From NCBI GenBank assembly GCA_964019425.1, contig OZ025782.1, positions 1,054,001 through 1,118,000 of the forward strand: 64,000 nucleotides of DNA. The letters are read 5' to 3'. The notes under the pieces are model-generated. The model ran no database searches. It saw only the letters and a list, made by a program, of their open reading frames with translations, and was not told the DNA's origin. The position numbers and the translations under genes are program-made. Origin of the DNA: Flectonema sp. DT1601. Taxonomy: Eukaryota; Euglenozoa; Diplonemea; Diplonemida; Diplonemidae. The stretch's first letter is position 1. Each line of letters starts with the position of its first letter. Shown here one piece after another: positions 32,555 to 43,800 of this stretch.

Positions 32555-32785
32555 ATTATTTTATTGAGATAGCAATTGAGAAAAATAATTGTAACGTAAC
32601 TTATGAAAAGTACCCAATACGGACAACTGAAAAATAAAATAAAATGATATTTAGTAAATAAAAGACCTCACTTATTCGTCCTCCTTGAACCACAGAATAC
32701 AATTCAAGAGGACAATCAAAGTCAAAGGCAGACATAAAACGATTACATCTGAAAAAGTTTTGTTTTTAATCTCACTTATATTAAT
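32189..32785. other. Intergenic region with long poly(T) tracts and repeat R2 fragment
   Basis: T runs at about 32271-32287 and 32522-32549, and an A run at 32456-32471. A TAGTTATCAGTCAATC-type fragment of repeat family R2 lies at about 32410-32500. No gene. Confidence 0.7.
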
Positions 32786-34093
32786 TCAACTTCGAGGTGT
32801 TACTTTCGAAGAACCCGACCTTCCATAAGAACCACTACCACTACCACTCTCAGCTGGTGGGAAGGTAAACTTCTCGTATGATTTCCCTCTTGAACTGCCG
32901 TTGATGTTGTTGTTGTTACCTTGATGACCTGCATTAGCATTCTGACTATGATGATGATGATGATGGTGGTTGTGGTTGTGATTATGACTGTTGATGAATG
33001 ATGTGAAGTTATCTGGATGCTGAGACTTGTAGAGATATTTAAATCTAAGTTGTGGAAGGAGGATTGCAATCATAATAACCACCAAGACTGGTGTAGTTCC
33101 AATTGTTAAGCCGACCATAAAGATTGACCAACCTGTGAACCCGACGAGATTTCCAGAGAAAGCGTACTGACCAGATGATTCCTTGTCGAAGTCTAGAGTT
33201 CCGTTTGTTGAAACTTCTGAATTCAAAATCGGATCATAAATAGACCTCACAGTCACACTCACAACAGATAAATTAGCGTACCATCTGCTCTTTGGTAGAG
33301 TAGTTGGAACCTCATGACTTGGTCCGCCTTTATTGTGAATTATCTGTTTTGATATATCATTTCCATCTACTAAACTATAACCTCCATATCCCCATGATGA
33401 CACAGGGTGACCACATCCAACAAGGTCATTTGGATTTGTTGAACAACCAGCCTCTGTATTCTTTTGAAAGGGTTCTATACCCCACTTAGACTTCGTCTTA
33501 TTGACAGTAATACAAATCCTATTCAGAACAAATATATTAAAGCAATGAGAGATTCCACGATTCTTCCAAAACAGTCCAAGTTGATTATCGCAGGTAGTCT
33601 CATCAGTGATGTCAGTTGCTTTCCAGGCGAAAACCGGAACTAATATCGGTGTTGATATTTCTGAAGAGATATTTCCCTTTTTGTGGAGTAGCGTTACAGA
33701 CATGACAGTGTTGTTGTCACACTCAAATGCGACTCTGTTGCGAAGTAGACCAGGACCGTCGTCTGTTTTATATGTTAAAGCTTGATACGTATTGTACTCT
33801 CTCCCTGGTGGTTCTCCTTCTGTGCTATTTGTTAACATTCTAAGTGGACTGCAGTGTTGTTCTTTTGTTGATCTACAGACTAGGAAATCGTTGTCCTTAA
33901 AAACTGTAATTCCATTTTCTCCCCAAGCCTGAACTGCATCATTGTACTGCTGCAGTAAATCAGATGGAGTAAATGAATACAATCCAACCGCTCCTATAAT
34001 TACTAAAATTATTCCACTCAGTACCATTGCTCCGATCATAACTCCGATGGGTTTACATCCCGCAAGTGGGCGGCATATCCCCCCACCCAGCAT
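32786..34093 (-). CDS. Two-TM membrane glycoprotein with His-rich tail
   Basis: 435 aa, family not recognised. TM1 is near residues 17-42 (GVMIGAMVLSGIILVIIGAV), followed by an ectodomain of about 280 residues with many Cys and several N-glycosylation sequons (NST, NNT, NIS, NKT, NLS, NGT). TM2 is near 325-350 (PVLVVIMIAILL), and a cytosolic tail carries a His/Asn run (HNHNHNHHHHHHHH), Gly-Ser repeats and a basic end. The layout, two TM segments with a glycosylated Cys-rich loop, resembles CDC50/LEM3-type flippase subunits, but I do not find their motifs. TTTTACAG lies 24 nt before the ATG. Confidence 0.75.
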   Translation of the reverse strand: MLGGGICRPLAGCKPIGVMIGAMVLSGIILVIIGAVGLYSFTPSDLLQQYNDAVQAWGENGITVFKDNDFLVCRSTKEQHCSPLRMLTNSTEGEPPGREYNTYQALTYKTDDGPGLLRNRVAFECDNNTVMSVTLLHKKGNISSEISTPILVPVFAWKATDITDETTCDNQLGLFWKNRGISHCFNIFVLNRICITVNKTKSKWGIEPFQKNTEAGCSTNPNDLVGCGHPVSSWGYGGYSLVDGNDISKQIIHNKGGPSHEVPTTLPKSRWYANLSVVSVTVRSIYDPILNSEVSTNGTLDFDKESSGQYAFSGNLVGFTGWSIFMVGLTIGTTPVLVVIMIAILLPQLRFKYLYKSQHPDNFTSFINSHNHNHNHHHHHHHSQNANAGHQGNNNNINGSSRGKSYEKFTFPPAESGSGSGSYGRSGSSKVTPRS

Positions 34094-34269
34094 ATATTTA
34101 TTACCAATTCGTCCCTTTCTGTAAAAGGTAAAATAATATTTATATTAGAAGTCACTTTGTATAGACAAATAATAGTAGTCAATACCACTCTCATCAAGAA
34201 TTTTTAAAAATAGAAGTGAAGTTGTACAACAATAAACTAAAGTGATAAAATCTATTTTTACTCTACTCT

Positions 34270-34992
34270 TCATCTGATAGAATCCATTGCTTCATTAGCG
34301 AGTTCGTCAGCCCTCGAGTTCTTAGCTCTTTCTATGTGTGCGAATAGGAGTTTTACGTTTCTTTTTTTCAGTATAGCTACTGCAGCAGAAGCTCTTTTGT
34401 GCCATTCTGCAAGTCGGGGATTGTGAACTCTCCAGCTTCCCTTCATTTGGTTTATTACAAGAAGACTATCTCCCAAAACTTTGACTTCAGAAGGTACGTC
34501 TTCATGCTTTGATAGTTTTTCAAGTCCTTTTGTAAGTGCGCAGTATTCAGCTTCGTTGTTAGTGGCTGTGTCTGGGAGAGGATACGATCCCGACCACAAT
34601 TCTGTCTTTCCTTTTTGGAAATGGAAACCAGCGCCTGCGATTCCAGGATTCCCTCGACTTCCACCATCAAACAACAGGTAATGTGAATTATTACTAATAG
34701 TCGACTCAGTTAGTGAATCACCTGAACTAACTTTAATCTGACTACGGATTGGTTTAAATGAACTCTTACTCGCAAGCTGAGGGTTTGCAATTCGTGTCGT
34801 TGCTAATTGCTTGTACTGCATCACAAACGCTTTAGCTTCACTCTCCGTGCTGAATGATTTAAATTTAGCACCAGTATGTCCATTTACCTGCAACTTACAA
34901 TCATTCCACGTTCTAAAGATCCCAGTACTTCTTCCTCTTGCCACGGCGTAGAATTTTCCTCCCATGCTAGCGTTGCCTCTAGACTTAGGCAT
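34270..34992 (-). CDS. RNASEH1: Ribonuclease H1 with N-terminal hybrid-binding domain
   Basis: 240 aa. Residues about 12-55 form the RNase H1 hybrid-binding domain, which is also found in caulimovirus viroplasmin (KFYAVARGRSTGIFRTWNDC, then FKSFSTESEAKAFV). The C-terminal half is the type 1 RNase H fold, with catalytic D in LLFDGGSRGNPG, E in TNNEAEYCALTKGL, D in VLGDSLLVINQM and D in RADELANEAM. It degrades RNA in RNA-DNA hybrids in the nucleus or mitochondrion. ATG 34992 follows CTTACCACAG by 5 nt. The longer frame upstream starts without ATG and looks intronic, so I excluded it. Here HBD and catalytic domain are separated by about 50 residues, which is normal. Confidence 0.92.
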   Translation of the reverse strand: MPKSRGNASMGGKFYAVARGRSTGIFRTWNDCKLQVNGHTGAKFKSFSTESEAKAFVMQYKQLATTRIANPQLASKSSFKPIRSQIKVSSGDSLTESTISNNSHYLLFDGGSRGNPGIAGAGFHFQKGKTELWSGSYPLPDTATNNEAEYCALTKGLEKLSKHEDVPSEVKVLGDSLLVINQMKGSWRVHNPRLAEWHKRASAAVAILKKRNVKLLFAHIERAKNSRADELANEAMDSIR

Positions 34993-36086
34993 CCTTCCTG
35001 TGGTAAGAAAATAATGATAAATTTCACACGCTTGTAATACCCCAATGGGAATAAAACTGGTTATGCCCGCATGAGGGAATTGAATGACGTAAGGTTTATA
35101 CTTATTTGGAAGAAGAATTACCAATATTGAGAAAAAAGTAGTTTTTATAAAATATCACAAACCCCTCGTCCTTTACTCAAAAAACACATTTTTTTTCAAA
35201 TATAGTAAAGCCTCCCGGAGAAAATATGACCGTAGTCTTTAAAGGTAAGAAAATTGATCAATAGTCAATAAGTGTGCTTTGTAACCTACCTAAGTGGGGA
35301 TTCTTTTTTTAACTCGAAACTTCTATTCCGAAGTTAGTATACGAGATTATTAAAAAAAAAAATAGTAAAAAACATTGTTCTCCGTATAACCCTAGTGGAA
35401 AACATAGTTTCATTCCATAATCTTATACTATTTGTCCCTTTTTTTTTTTTGGCCTTCATGAGCACAAGTTCTGGGGACTTATTCCAAATTTCTTGAAAAT
35501 CAGTTTCAAAAGTGTTCCTTTTAAACTCGTCCAAGTTAGTTAAATTAGCCAGCATCAGTAACGACCCAATCTCGAAGATTGTAGTTTTATAGCTTCGGCT
35601 GGAAGTCGATCGACTTCCAGCTCTCACCTTGCCCAGAGGCTAACAGGTTGAAATACAACTAAAGAAAATAAAAGTTTAGTAAAAGAGAAATGATCTGGGA
35701 GAAGGAGGGGGGAAAGGTGAAAAAAAAAAAAAAAAAAATCTTTATTATTCCATAATATTATAGTATATTATACAGGATCTCTCTTTATAATACGACTTAC
35801 GTGCCATATGCCCAACATACCACGAAAAAAAATAGAAACAACTTACCGGGAGCTTTATGAAAGTTCCACAAAAATTAGGCAGCACATAGCCATATCACTC
35901 AGCAAGAAATGAAAACAAAAGGATCAGGTAAGATGACAGTCAGTTTAAAGTCATAACTGCGCCGGACCAAAAGTAGCTTCTGGTAACAAATTTATAAATA
36001 AAAAGAAATAAAAAAACTTTTTAAAAAAAAGGCAGTTAGAAAACCATCGGCTTTATAACTGCTATTATTTTTTTCGTAAGAATGAA
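34993..36086. other. Intergenic region with repeats and a 24-bp palindrome
   Basis: Contains an R1-related piece (35350-35440), a perfect palindrome (35598-35621), A tracts (35719-35738), and a single unit related to the tandem repeat at 58.9 kb (about 35905-35980). No gene seen. Confidence 0.65.
35598..35621. repeat. Perfect 24-bp palindrome
   Basis: GCTGGAAGTCGA followed by TCGACTTCCAGC is a perfect inverted repeat with no spacer, inside a segment (AGCTTCGGCTGGAAG ... CTAACAGGTTG) related to 51690-51765. Confidence 0.95.
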
Positions 36087-36470
36087 CTACTCAGATTGGT
36101 TGCCAGGAGGGTTTCCGTATTTCACCTGACGGGAAATAGTCAGTTCTGAGCCCAGTAACGTTTGCTCGCTCTCCATCTTTTTTATTTTATCCTTCTCTTC
36201 TGAGATGCTTTGCTCTTCTCTTAATTTGTGAAGAGCCTTCGTTTCCACTTCCACCGCTTCCTTCTTCGTCTGATCCTTCAGATTTTGAGCTGTTTTGAAT
36301 GATTGTTTCTGGTGTGAGAACACACTTGTGTATTTATTATTAAAACAGAATAATAATTTAACATACGCTGAGACAGCTGCCTTAGGTGATGATGATTTAA
36401 AGATAAAGAAAATGATCACCAGTACGAGGAATCCTATGACATAGGCACTGCAAAAAGGACATTCAGCCAT
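36087..36470 (-). CDS. Small membrane-anchored coiled-coil protein
   Basis: Up to 127 aa, family not recognised. A short Cys-containing N-terminus (MAECPFCSA) is followed by one strong membrane segment (YVIGFLVLVIIFFIF) and a charged, Lys/Glu-rich helical tail (LKDQTKKEAVEVETKALHKL, then EEKDKIKKMESEQ), probably coiled coil facing the cytosol. GTATGT ... CACACCAG inside the frame (about 36310-36367) looks like a 58-bp intron, but removing it breaks the downstream frame, so I keep the uninterrupted reading. ATTCATTCAG precedes the ATG by 21 nt. Confidence 0.65.
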   Translation of the reverse strand: MAECPFCSAYVIGFLVLVIIFFIFKSSSPKAAVSAYVKLLFCFNNKYTSVFSHQKQSFKTAQNLKDQTKKEAVEVETKALHKLREEQSISEEKDKIKKMESEQTLLGSELTISRQVKYGNPPGNQSE

Positions 36471-37004
36471 GTTTTTAGAGAATGAGAGTCTGAATGAATA
36501 AGAAGATGAGGATCATATTTTCAATACAAAAAAACAACCTAACGAATAATAACATCAGGCAGTGCCTAACTTGCGTATGATAATAATCTGCTTGCTTTAC
36601 AAGCAACAGTGACAATGATGTCACATCCAATGACATAACAAAGAAACTAATTGTTTTTTACTACAGCATACGTCCGTATTGGACGCTTTTGAGATTACAT
36701 TCCGTCTTGTTCATCAGGAAAGATGGTATCCTCGCTTTTCTTATTTAATCTGCGAATCCTTTCATTCATCGTTGCTTGGCGTACACGCTGTTTTGGGATG
36801 TTGTTTAGATAAGTCATCGTTAGCATCATTCAATAAAGAAAAAAAAAACCAAAGAGACATACCCCAGCATGAGCGATGGTATCGCGGTGCGATATACCAG
36901 TACCTGTTTCCAACCAAGATTTAACAAATGACTCCTGTTGATTGTTGGTTGTTTTTTTTTTTTTCGTCGTGCTTCACGTACCCGACTAAATAAAACATAA
37001 AAAA
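36471..37004. other. Intergenic spacer
   Basis: 534 bp with an A10 run at about 36839 and a T run at about 36951. The short plus-strand open frame here shows no recognisable protein. Nothing else seen. Confidence 0.6.
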
Positions 37005-40000
37005 TCATACTTGGTCAGGAGTCCATGCACCTGGATGATCATGCGTGTGAGCGAAGTCTTTAGAATAGTAAGGTTTTGAAACATCAAAGTCGTCAGTTTT
37101 ATTACGTGAGGCTTCCATGGCCATGTAGGTAGATGAGCGGCTGTCGTGTTGTGTCTCTTTCTTTGCTGTCGTGACATCTCTCCTGTTAGAGAGAATCTTA
37201 TCAAAAGATTCATGTTCAGGTGAGAAGTTCGCTCGAGGGTTAGTCTTCGCGAATTTAAGCCACGCAGCCACTTTATTGTCTCTTCTGATATCCGACGGGT
37301 TTTCTAAATCGACGGGTTGGTATCCCATCTGTGCCAATGCTGCCATTCGATCTGTCTTCGATTCACCAACAAGAGTACCATCGATATTAACTCCAGAGTC
37401 TGAATCTGGAAATGAAAACCCATCAGGTGTCAACCCTGGAGCGTGAATCTCTTGACCAGGTTGCTGAAGTACTTGGCGTTCAGTAATTGGTTCAGAATGG
37501 TAGAGAGGGTTCTCAATTGAAAGTCGTCGACTTTCAAGTAGGCGAGCTCTTCGGATAGCATCTCTTTTAGGACCAGTGCTGCTTATGAGTCGCTTTAATC
37601 TATTAGCGAAACCTGAGGTCATCGCAAAACCACTTCTCTCCATAGCAGTCATGTAATCGAGTGCTACATCAACAGATCCTTCTCTTCCAGTTCTAACGTG
37701 AGCGAACATTAAACTCTCGTAAACAAGACGATGAAGTTTAATACCACTCATCGTAACCTCAACAAATATCTTCTCAGCGTCATCAAGAGCTTCAGGGTCT
37801 ATTTCTGTTACAGTCTCTGCTGTTAATGCTCTGATATATGTTCCTGATAGAAAAGGATGTTTCTTCGATACTTCTCGAACCTCATTCCATAGCTCTCTAA
37901 GCTTTTCTGGTTGAAAGTTTGAAACCAACTGTAACAAACTATGAACTGTTCTGTTAATAGGTCCGTCATGCTTTTTAGCAATGTGATAAATAGCCATTCC
38001 TTGCTGGTACATCTCTTCTCTCCATTGGTCTATTGGAGCTGGTTCGTGATGATCTCTCTCCCACTGTTCACGTTTCTTATTACACCAAGCATACTTACCA
38101 ATTGCTACTTCTCCAACCTTTGGAGGACACGAAGAGGCGTATGACATTATTACCTGAAGTTATTATTGATAATGTTATTAGTTATGTATATTAGGAGGAT
38201 AAGATAACAACAAAAACAACTTGTAGACATACAGCAGAATACACGCGGTCATTGGGTGGTAGCTTTCTCTTCCTCATTGTAACAAACCATTCTCTTACTC
38301 GCTCAACGTCTCCTCGGCAAGCGTCTGCCCACATGATTGAGCTGTAAACTTTTACATCCCACGGTATACCTGTGATGTGTGTTTGTGTGATTTATATTAG
38401 TGAAATAGACACTAAATAATAATAATAATTCATACCAACATGTTTCATCTGATTTGCGGTTTCCATGAATTTGATGTACCACTCTGATTCTGATGTCAGG
38501 TAGACCATCGGCAGTAGTACAGACATGAAATGAGCTCTCATAGGTTCAAGTCTATAAACTTCAGTCATTTCATACATACTATTTATAGCACGTCTTACTG
38601 CAGTCTCTCTGTCGACACTATGATTAGAACCGTGAGCTCTTATTGTATATAAAAAAGTAGTGTGGTCGGGTGAAAGGTTTGCGTACATTCGAATATTCTC
38701 CCCAACCTTCAAAGCAGACTCAGAATCACCAGCATACGAATAGCATCTCATTAAATTATTCCAGGTATTTAGAGAAGGGGTAATTCCCTTACTCTTCATA
38801 CTCTCTACTGTGTTGTATGCTTGTAGAACATCTCTACAGCTGCCCAGGGAATGGATGTATGAATCCCAGATGGATGTATCTTCTTTACTTTCTAGTTCAA
38901 AATCTCTTCTCGCTAAGTCCCAGAAGTATTGAACGTATTTCTTGTCTCCAGTAAACCCAACAGATTCTATTATCATAGGCCATGCTTCCTGCACGAGTTC
39001 CTTCTCACAAAGAACTGCCACTGCCTGCAGCGTCTGCGATGTCGTGAGCGCCTTTTCCTTCTGACGTTGTGGCAGGCGATGAGTTGCTAGAATGTCGTAG
39101 TTAGGACTCTGAGAGACATCCTCTCGGTTATCGTCCAGAGAATTCTCAAGTGCTGAAGCAAAGGACTCATCGATTTCACTAGTGGTTTTTATTTCTTCAA
39201 CTTCACTACTGATTTCCATCTTTTGTGTAGTGTCTTCACATTCAACTGTTGAAGAAGGAATCACTTCCTCGTTGTCGAGTTCCTGTTGACTTGATTGAAG
39301 AGCATTCTCATCATCGACAGTATTTGATGATTCCTCTTGTTCGGATAGCAGCTTCATACTCTGTGATTGTAGTGTCGCAGAATCCGATGACTTATCAGTT
39401 GGTGGTTCTAACAATAAAGGAGAAGAGAAGTTATCAGAAATCAGAAGATCATGTTCTTCAATAGACATTCCTTCTAACCTTTCGAGAGTCATATTCGGAA
39501 GAGAGAGCAGCCTATCAACAAGTGATGTGAGTACCGGAAAGGACTCTGACAAGAACAGCTTTCTACTAGTCAGCTTACTCGATTCCTGTTTGTATTGAGT
39601 TGCGTTATCGTTGATGATTATACGACATTAAACAAATAGAGAGAAGGAAAATAAACATCGCACTACAAGAAGAAGACATACAGGTACAGGCATCAGGTGG
39701 GCATATCTAACTTTACGTACAATTTCATCGAAGTTAGGAGGATGAGGAGGAAGTTGTGAAGTCGGGTAGCTACCTTCCTGATACATTCTCTCATCTCTTT
39801 GATTAAGTTGTTCTCGTGAGCCAGCTTTCAGATGGCCGTTTTCCCAGTCAGAGAATCGTTGTGAAGCTCTTGTTCGTATTTCATGTTCTTCCCTTTCATT
39901 TTCAAAAGGATCAACCGATTCATGTTGTAACATTCCATCAGCTAAATCAGTGTGCAATTTAGAGTTCGTAGCCGGGTCGGCATATTGCCTTTGTTCCTCA

Positions 40001-40059
40001 TCAACGATCCTTTGAGCGGTTTGTTGTACGCTTTGCAATAATCTCCGACATCTCCGCAT
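37005..40059 (-). CDS. PPR protein, probably mitochondrial (four exons)
   Basis: Four exons, 39682-40059, 38436-39585, 38233-38369 and 37005-38153, join with matching phases to give about 937 aa. The N-terminus (MRRCRRLLQSVQQTAQRIV) is Arg-rich and amphipathic, a likely mitochondrial targeting peptide. An acidic disordered part follows (residues about 150-270). Then come pentatricopeptide-like helical repeats, such as VLQAYNTVESMKSKGITPSLN, ALKVGENIRMYANLSPDHTT, and VYSSIMWADACRGDVERVRE in the small third exon. PPR proteins bind organellar RNA or serve in mitoribosomes; which applies here is unknown. The C-terminal 120 residues are non-repeat and polar. The third exon would be missed without splicing. 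CCCTGTTGTAG lies 7 nt before the ATG. Confidence 0.8.
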
Positions 40060-40882
40060 TTGGTAACTACAACAGGGAAGTAAAAATAAAATTCAAAACT
40101 ACCCCACAACACAAGCACACAGAGCAAAACAGCCGTGAAGGATGTGAAAACATTCTTCACGTCTTCAAGTAACATTACGAACATGTGTAAGTAGAGCTTT
40201 CAATTTTAACAAATAACATACAGCGGGGCGGAAGGGGGGTAACTTGATAACTGTAATTAAATAAAGCAACTTGAAAACTGGCTAAAACTAAATTAAGGTT
40301 TGGCCAAGGGGTGATGGAAGTTTATTTTTCCTTTGACAATTAATCTCATGAAGCGAATAGAAATTATTCACACAGTGTAAATCAAGAAGACCAGGTTGCT
40401 CCCGAACACAAGATTGCTGAATTCACTTCCAAGCACAAAGACTTACGTGTGTAGATCTACACTTGCGATTTGCACGCAACGGACTTCGTCCTATCCAGTG
40501 CGGCTTATGGGTTCGACACCCTAAACCTCACACACATGTTGGAGTCCTTGGTCCGTGTTTCAAGACGTAGTGCAGATCACTACGTCTGCTGTGTGTGCTG
40601 CATTAATACGGGAGATAAACACAGGAAGGGAAAACAAGCTCCAAATCCGTTCATTATTTATTAACCAACAGAGTTGGATTATCACACGATACTTGCTCAT
40701 CAAGTCTCAAAGAACGGGAAGACTGTTCTCGTTATTTCTTCTTTTCCCTTAACAAATTAACCAAAATAATAATACTCTTTAATCAGATTCGGAGAACAAA
40801 AAAAAAAAAAAAAAAAAAAAAAAGAAGAAGGGAACTCGTCCTAACTAGCTGTGAATACCTAAATACCTTCTTATAATTGTTA
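40060..40882. other. Intergenic region with a cluster of hairpins
   Basis: Contains three short perfect inverted repeats within 140 bp (see 40449-40587) and an A24 tract (about 40798-40822). No protein gene supported. Confidence 0.65.
40449..40587. ncRNA. Candidate structured RNA: three hairpins in tandem
   Basis: Seen: GTGTAGATCTACAC (40449-40462, perfect palindrome), GGACTTCGTCC (40481-40491, 4-bp stem), and AGACGTAGTG-CAGAT-CACTACGTCT (40563-40587, perfect 10-bp stem with 5-nt loop). GGGTTCGACACC near 40508-40519 resembles a pol III B box, but no tRNA cloverleaf can be drawn. That this is a transcribed RNA is inference; strand is undetermined. Confidence 0.3.
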
Positions 40883-43800
40883 TTATTGTATAGTAGCAGA
40901 AGCGTCTGTTTGTTTAATGTGCAGTATTCGAAGTTGTTTAAGTAAGGATGAGCTTGCTTGAACAAGAGAGATTGTTTCGTCTTCGTAATTTCGCTGAGCT
41001 TGAAGTCGATTTTGAATCTTTTCTTCGAAGTAATGCTGCGCAGAAGACTCTCCTTTCAGTGTTCGAGTTGTTTTATCATTCGATGCGACGAGTCGTTGAA
41101 GCTGTTGTTGATTTTTATTTTAGAAAACACCACACAGATCTCCCCCAAGTTCCCCTTTACATCATTGATATTAATCATACCTTAATCTGATTTGCCGCTT
41201 CTATTTTCTCTTTTCGATTTTTTAATGATGTTTTCTCGATAGTTATTTTATTCTTTTCAGATTCCTTGAGACCGCGATATCGCAGTTGAGATCTGTTTTT
41301 TTTCTTCTTCTTTTGTTTTGGTAGTTCCGAACTACCCCTTAAAACTTGTGAGAGACATACTTGTGTCCGAAGAGCTGCTGTCTAGCGTCCTTAATAGCGG
41401 TTCGTTGATCTTCTCTGGCAGATCGAACAGTTTCCTTCTTTTGTGAAAGTTCAATAATAGCTAGTTTACTCTTTAGGTCTAATTGTGTAGACAAGTCAGC
41501 CTGTTGTTTAAAAACGAATTGTTGCTTCGCATCATTCGCAGACTGCCGTTCACCTGATCTCTGAATGGATCCCAACTTCGCCTGCAGCAGTCGGGTTTTG
41601 TTCGACCACCAGCGGTAATCATATTCTGCTGCCTTTTGACATTTTTGAACAACAAGACTGCGGCTTCCACGAAGTGCAGAAAGAGATTTCGAAGACTTAA
41701 TCCCAGGAAGAAGTAACTTACTCCGCGATGAAAGATAAGAATAAGAAGCAGCTGTCCGAGGGGCTCCAAGAGGTGCAAGTTGTGTTTGAGTTGGCATCGG
41801 TGTAGAAGATCGAGGTGGCTGAATTGGTATGGGCTCCTCTTCTCCAAGTGAGTTCGCAAAAGGACTTCTCGTCATCGGAGGAGAAAATGAAGGAGATTGT
41901 CTCCCTCGTTGAGGGCTGTTCATGTCTGCCCAAGTTGAACTAGTAATCTCGTCTTCTTTCTTTTTGGGTTTTGTTTTCGATTTTACTTTCACATTCCCAG
42001 AGGAAGTCTTCTTCTTCCGAAGAGTCTCAACCTTCAGTAAGGAAACAGCAGATCTACAATACGACTGTAAAATAATAACTCCTTCTCTACGAAGACAAGA
42101 CTTTAAGTCTTGCTCCGCAAGGTGTCTCTCAAAGTGACAGGAAGGGTAGAGTTGCGAAGACTGTTTTTATTTATTTATTTTCATAATAGAGGAAACACAA
42201 TACAAGTTATTACGAATACTGTTGACACCACACACCAATTCAACAGCCATCTTAAAGTAGTTGTTACCAATTTCTGGAGATTCGTGCATCCGAAGGTGTC
42301 CAAGATATCGAAGTGCGCTAACTTTTATGGGAGATGATGGTGTTGATGCGTCAGTCAGCTGTTTTATTTTATTTCGTTTATTATTAAAACAACAATGTGA
42401 TTCCCACATGAAATAAAACAAACCTTCTCAAAAGCTTCCACCGCAGTAACATAATCTCGTTGTGATGAGAGACTGAAAGACTCAATTGCCATAAAGTGAT
42501 TTAGATAATTGAACTCCGCCAATGCTAAGGTGATCTCAGGAGTAGAGGAACCTTCACAAAGGCAAAGCCCTCTCGAAATGACATCAGCTGCCGCTTCGAA
42601 CTTGTTGTTGTTAACAAAAACGGAGGCCTGAAGGGCTAGTGAAGGAACGACTTCGCAGTCTGAAGTTTTCGAGTTATCAATTAGAGCAACCAGTTGATCA
42701 GCATAGCTCTCAGCCTTCGCAATATTGTCGAAGTGTTGTAATAACCTTATTAGTTGAGTTAATAACGTCAGGAGTTCTGATTTTAATGACCTTTCCTTTT
42801 GAAATATAATTTCAAGTTGAGAAGCAGATTCTTGAAGTTGTTTTATCGATTCTAAATTATAATTAAACATCGCCATCCTTGATGTTATTCTAACTTGTTC
42901 TAATTCATCTTTTGGTGTCGTTGAGACTGCTTCCCTTCTAGTGGATACCGCTAATTGGTATGCCTTCAAATCAGTTTTCTCTGAACTACGTGCTATGATT
43001 TCATAACACACACTCAACGTATACAATTCTTCTTCTTCACTGAGCATCTCTTCTATTTCTGATTTCGATGTATTCTCAGCTTGAACCTGATGTAGCAATA
43101 AGAGTGTTGGAGGAATGCTGCAAGTTTTCTGTTGTTTTTTTTTTAATATTTTTTGCTTAAATAGTTCTTCTGGTTAAACTCCTATTTTTATTAAGAACAT
43201 ACAACATCAACACTGCGGACCAGATCTAATAATTGTGGACGAATCAGATGAGTTGCTACAGATTTTAGGAGTACTGGCGCGGTTGAGACAACCTGTTAAT
43301 TGATTTTATATTTGCTACTTGTTAGGGAGAATTAATAAACTGAAATCAGTACTCGGCTATTACATACCTTGTGGCTGACTGTTGCCAATCCAAGTAAGTC
43401 TCCAAGGTATCTAATAAATGATTTATGAATGCCTCGTGGGATAGGTGGCGGAGAAAAGTTAAGAATCTCAGTAGTGAGAGGTGTGATTAATGAAGAAAAG
43501 ACTTCTTCGTCTTCTGTAAGAGCGGTATGAAAATATCGATTGCAGTAGGCGAGGAGCGCATCGTCTTCGACGTTTTGCCGACCGAGTTCGTCAGATCTTG
43601 ATAAGACTTCAGAGACAGCTACTTGTCGAACACAACGAGCAACAACAACAGCGATTAGAAGAGATCTAATTTTACTATCAGTCGACTGTAGTACTTCAGA
43701 TGAGTTTATTAAAAGTCCAATACAATTGAGAGGAATACCGTTGTTGTTTAATTCATTTATCACAAAAGGAAGCTCAGGTGCTTTACAACTCAAAAGGGAA

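Noticed and set aside
39942-40184. Alternative 5' frame with a hydrophobic segment upstream of the PPR gene
   Set aside because: A TTGTAG acceptor-like site lies between it and ATG 40059, and the PPR frame itself starts with a good mitochondrial targeting peptide, so the hydrophobic frame is probably untranslated.
40441-40530. tRNA candidate (B-box-like GGGTTCGACACC)
   Set aside because: No acceptor stem, anticodon arm or full T-stem can be paired on either strand; kept only as part of a possible structured RNA.
40948-41190. Plus-strand 80-codon frame that looks protein-like (MSLLEQERLFRLRNF...)
   Set aside because: It is the antisense shadow of two minus-strand exons of the TPR/coiled-coil gene (41181-41292, 40883-41101), which join in phase with upstream exons and read as a coiled coil.
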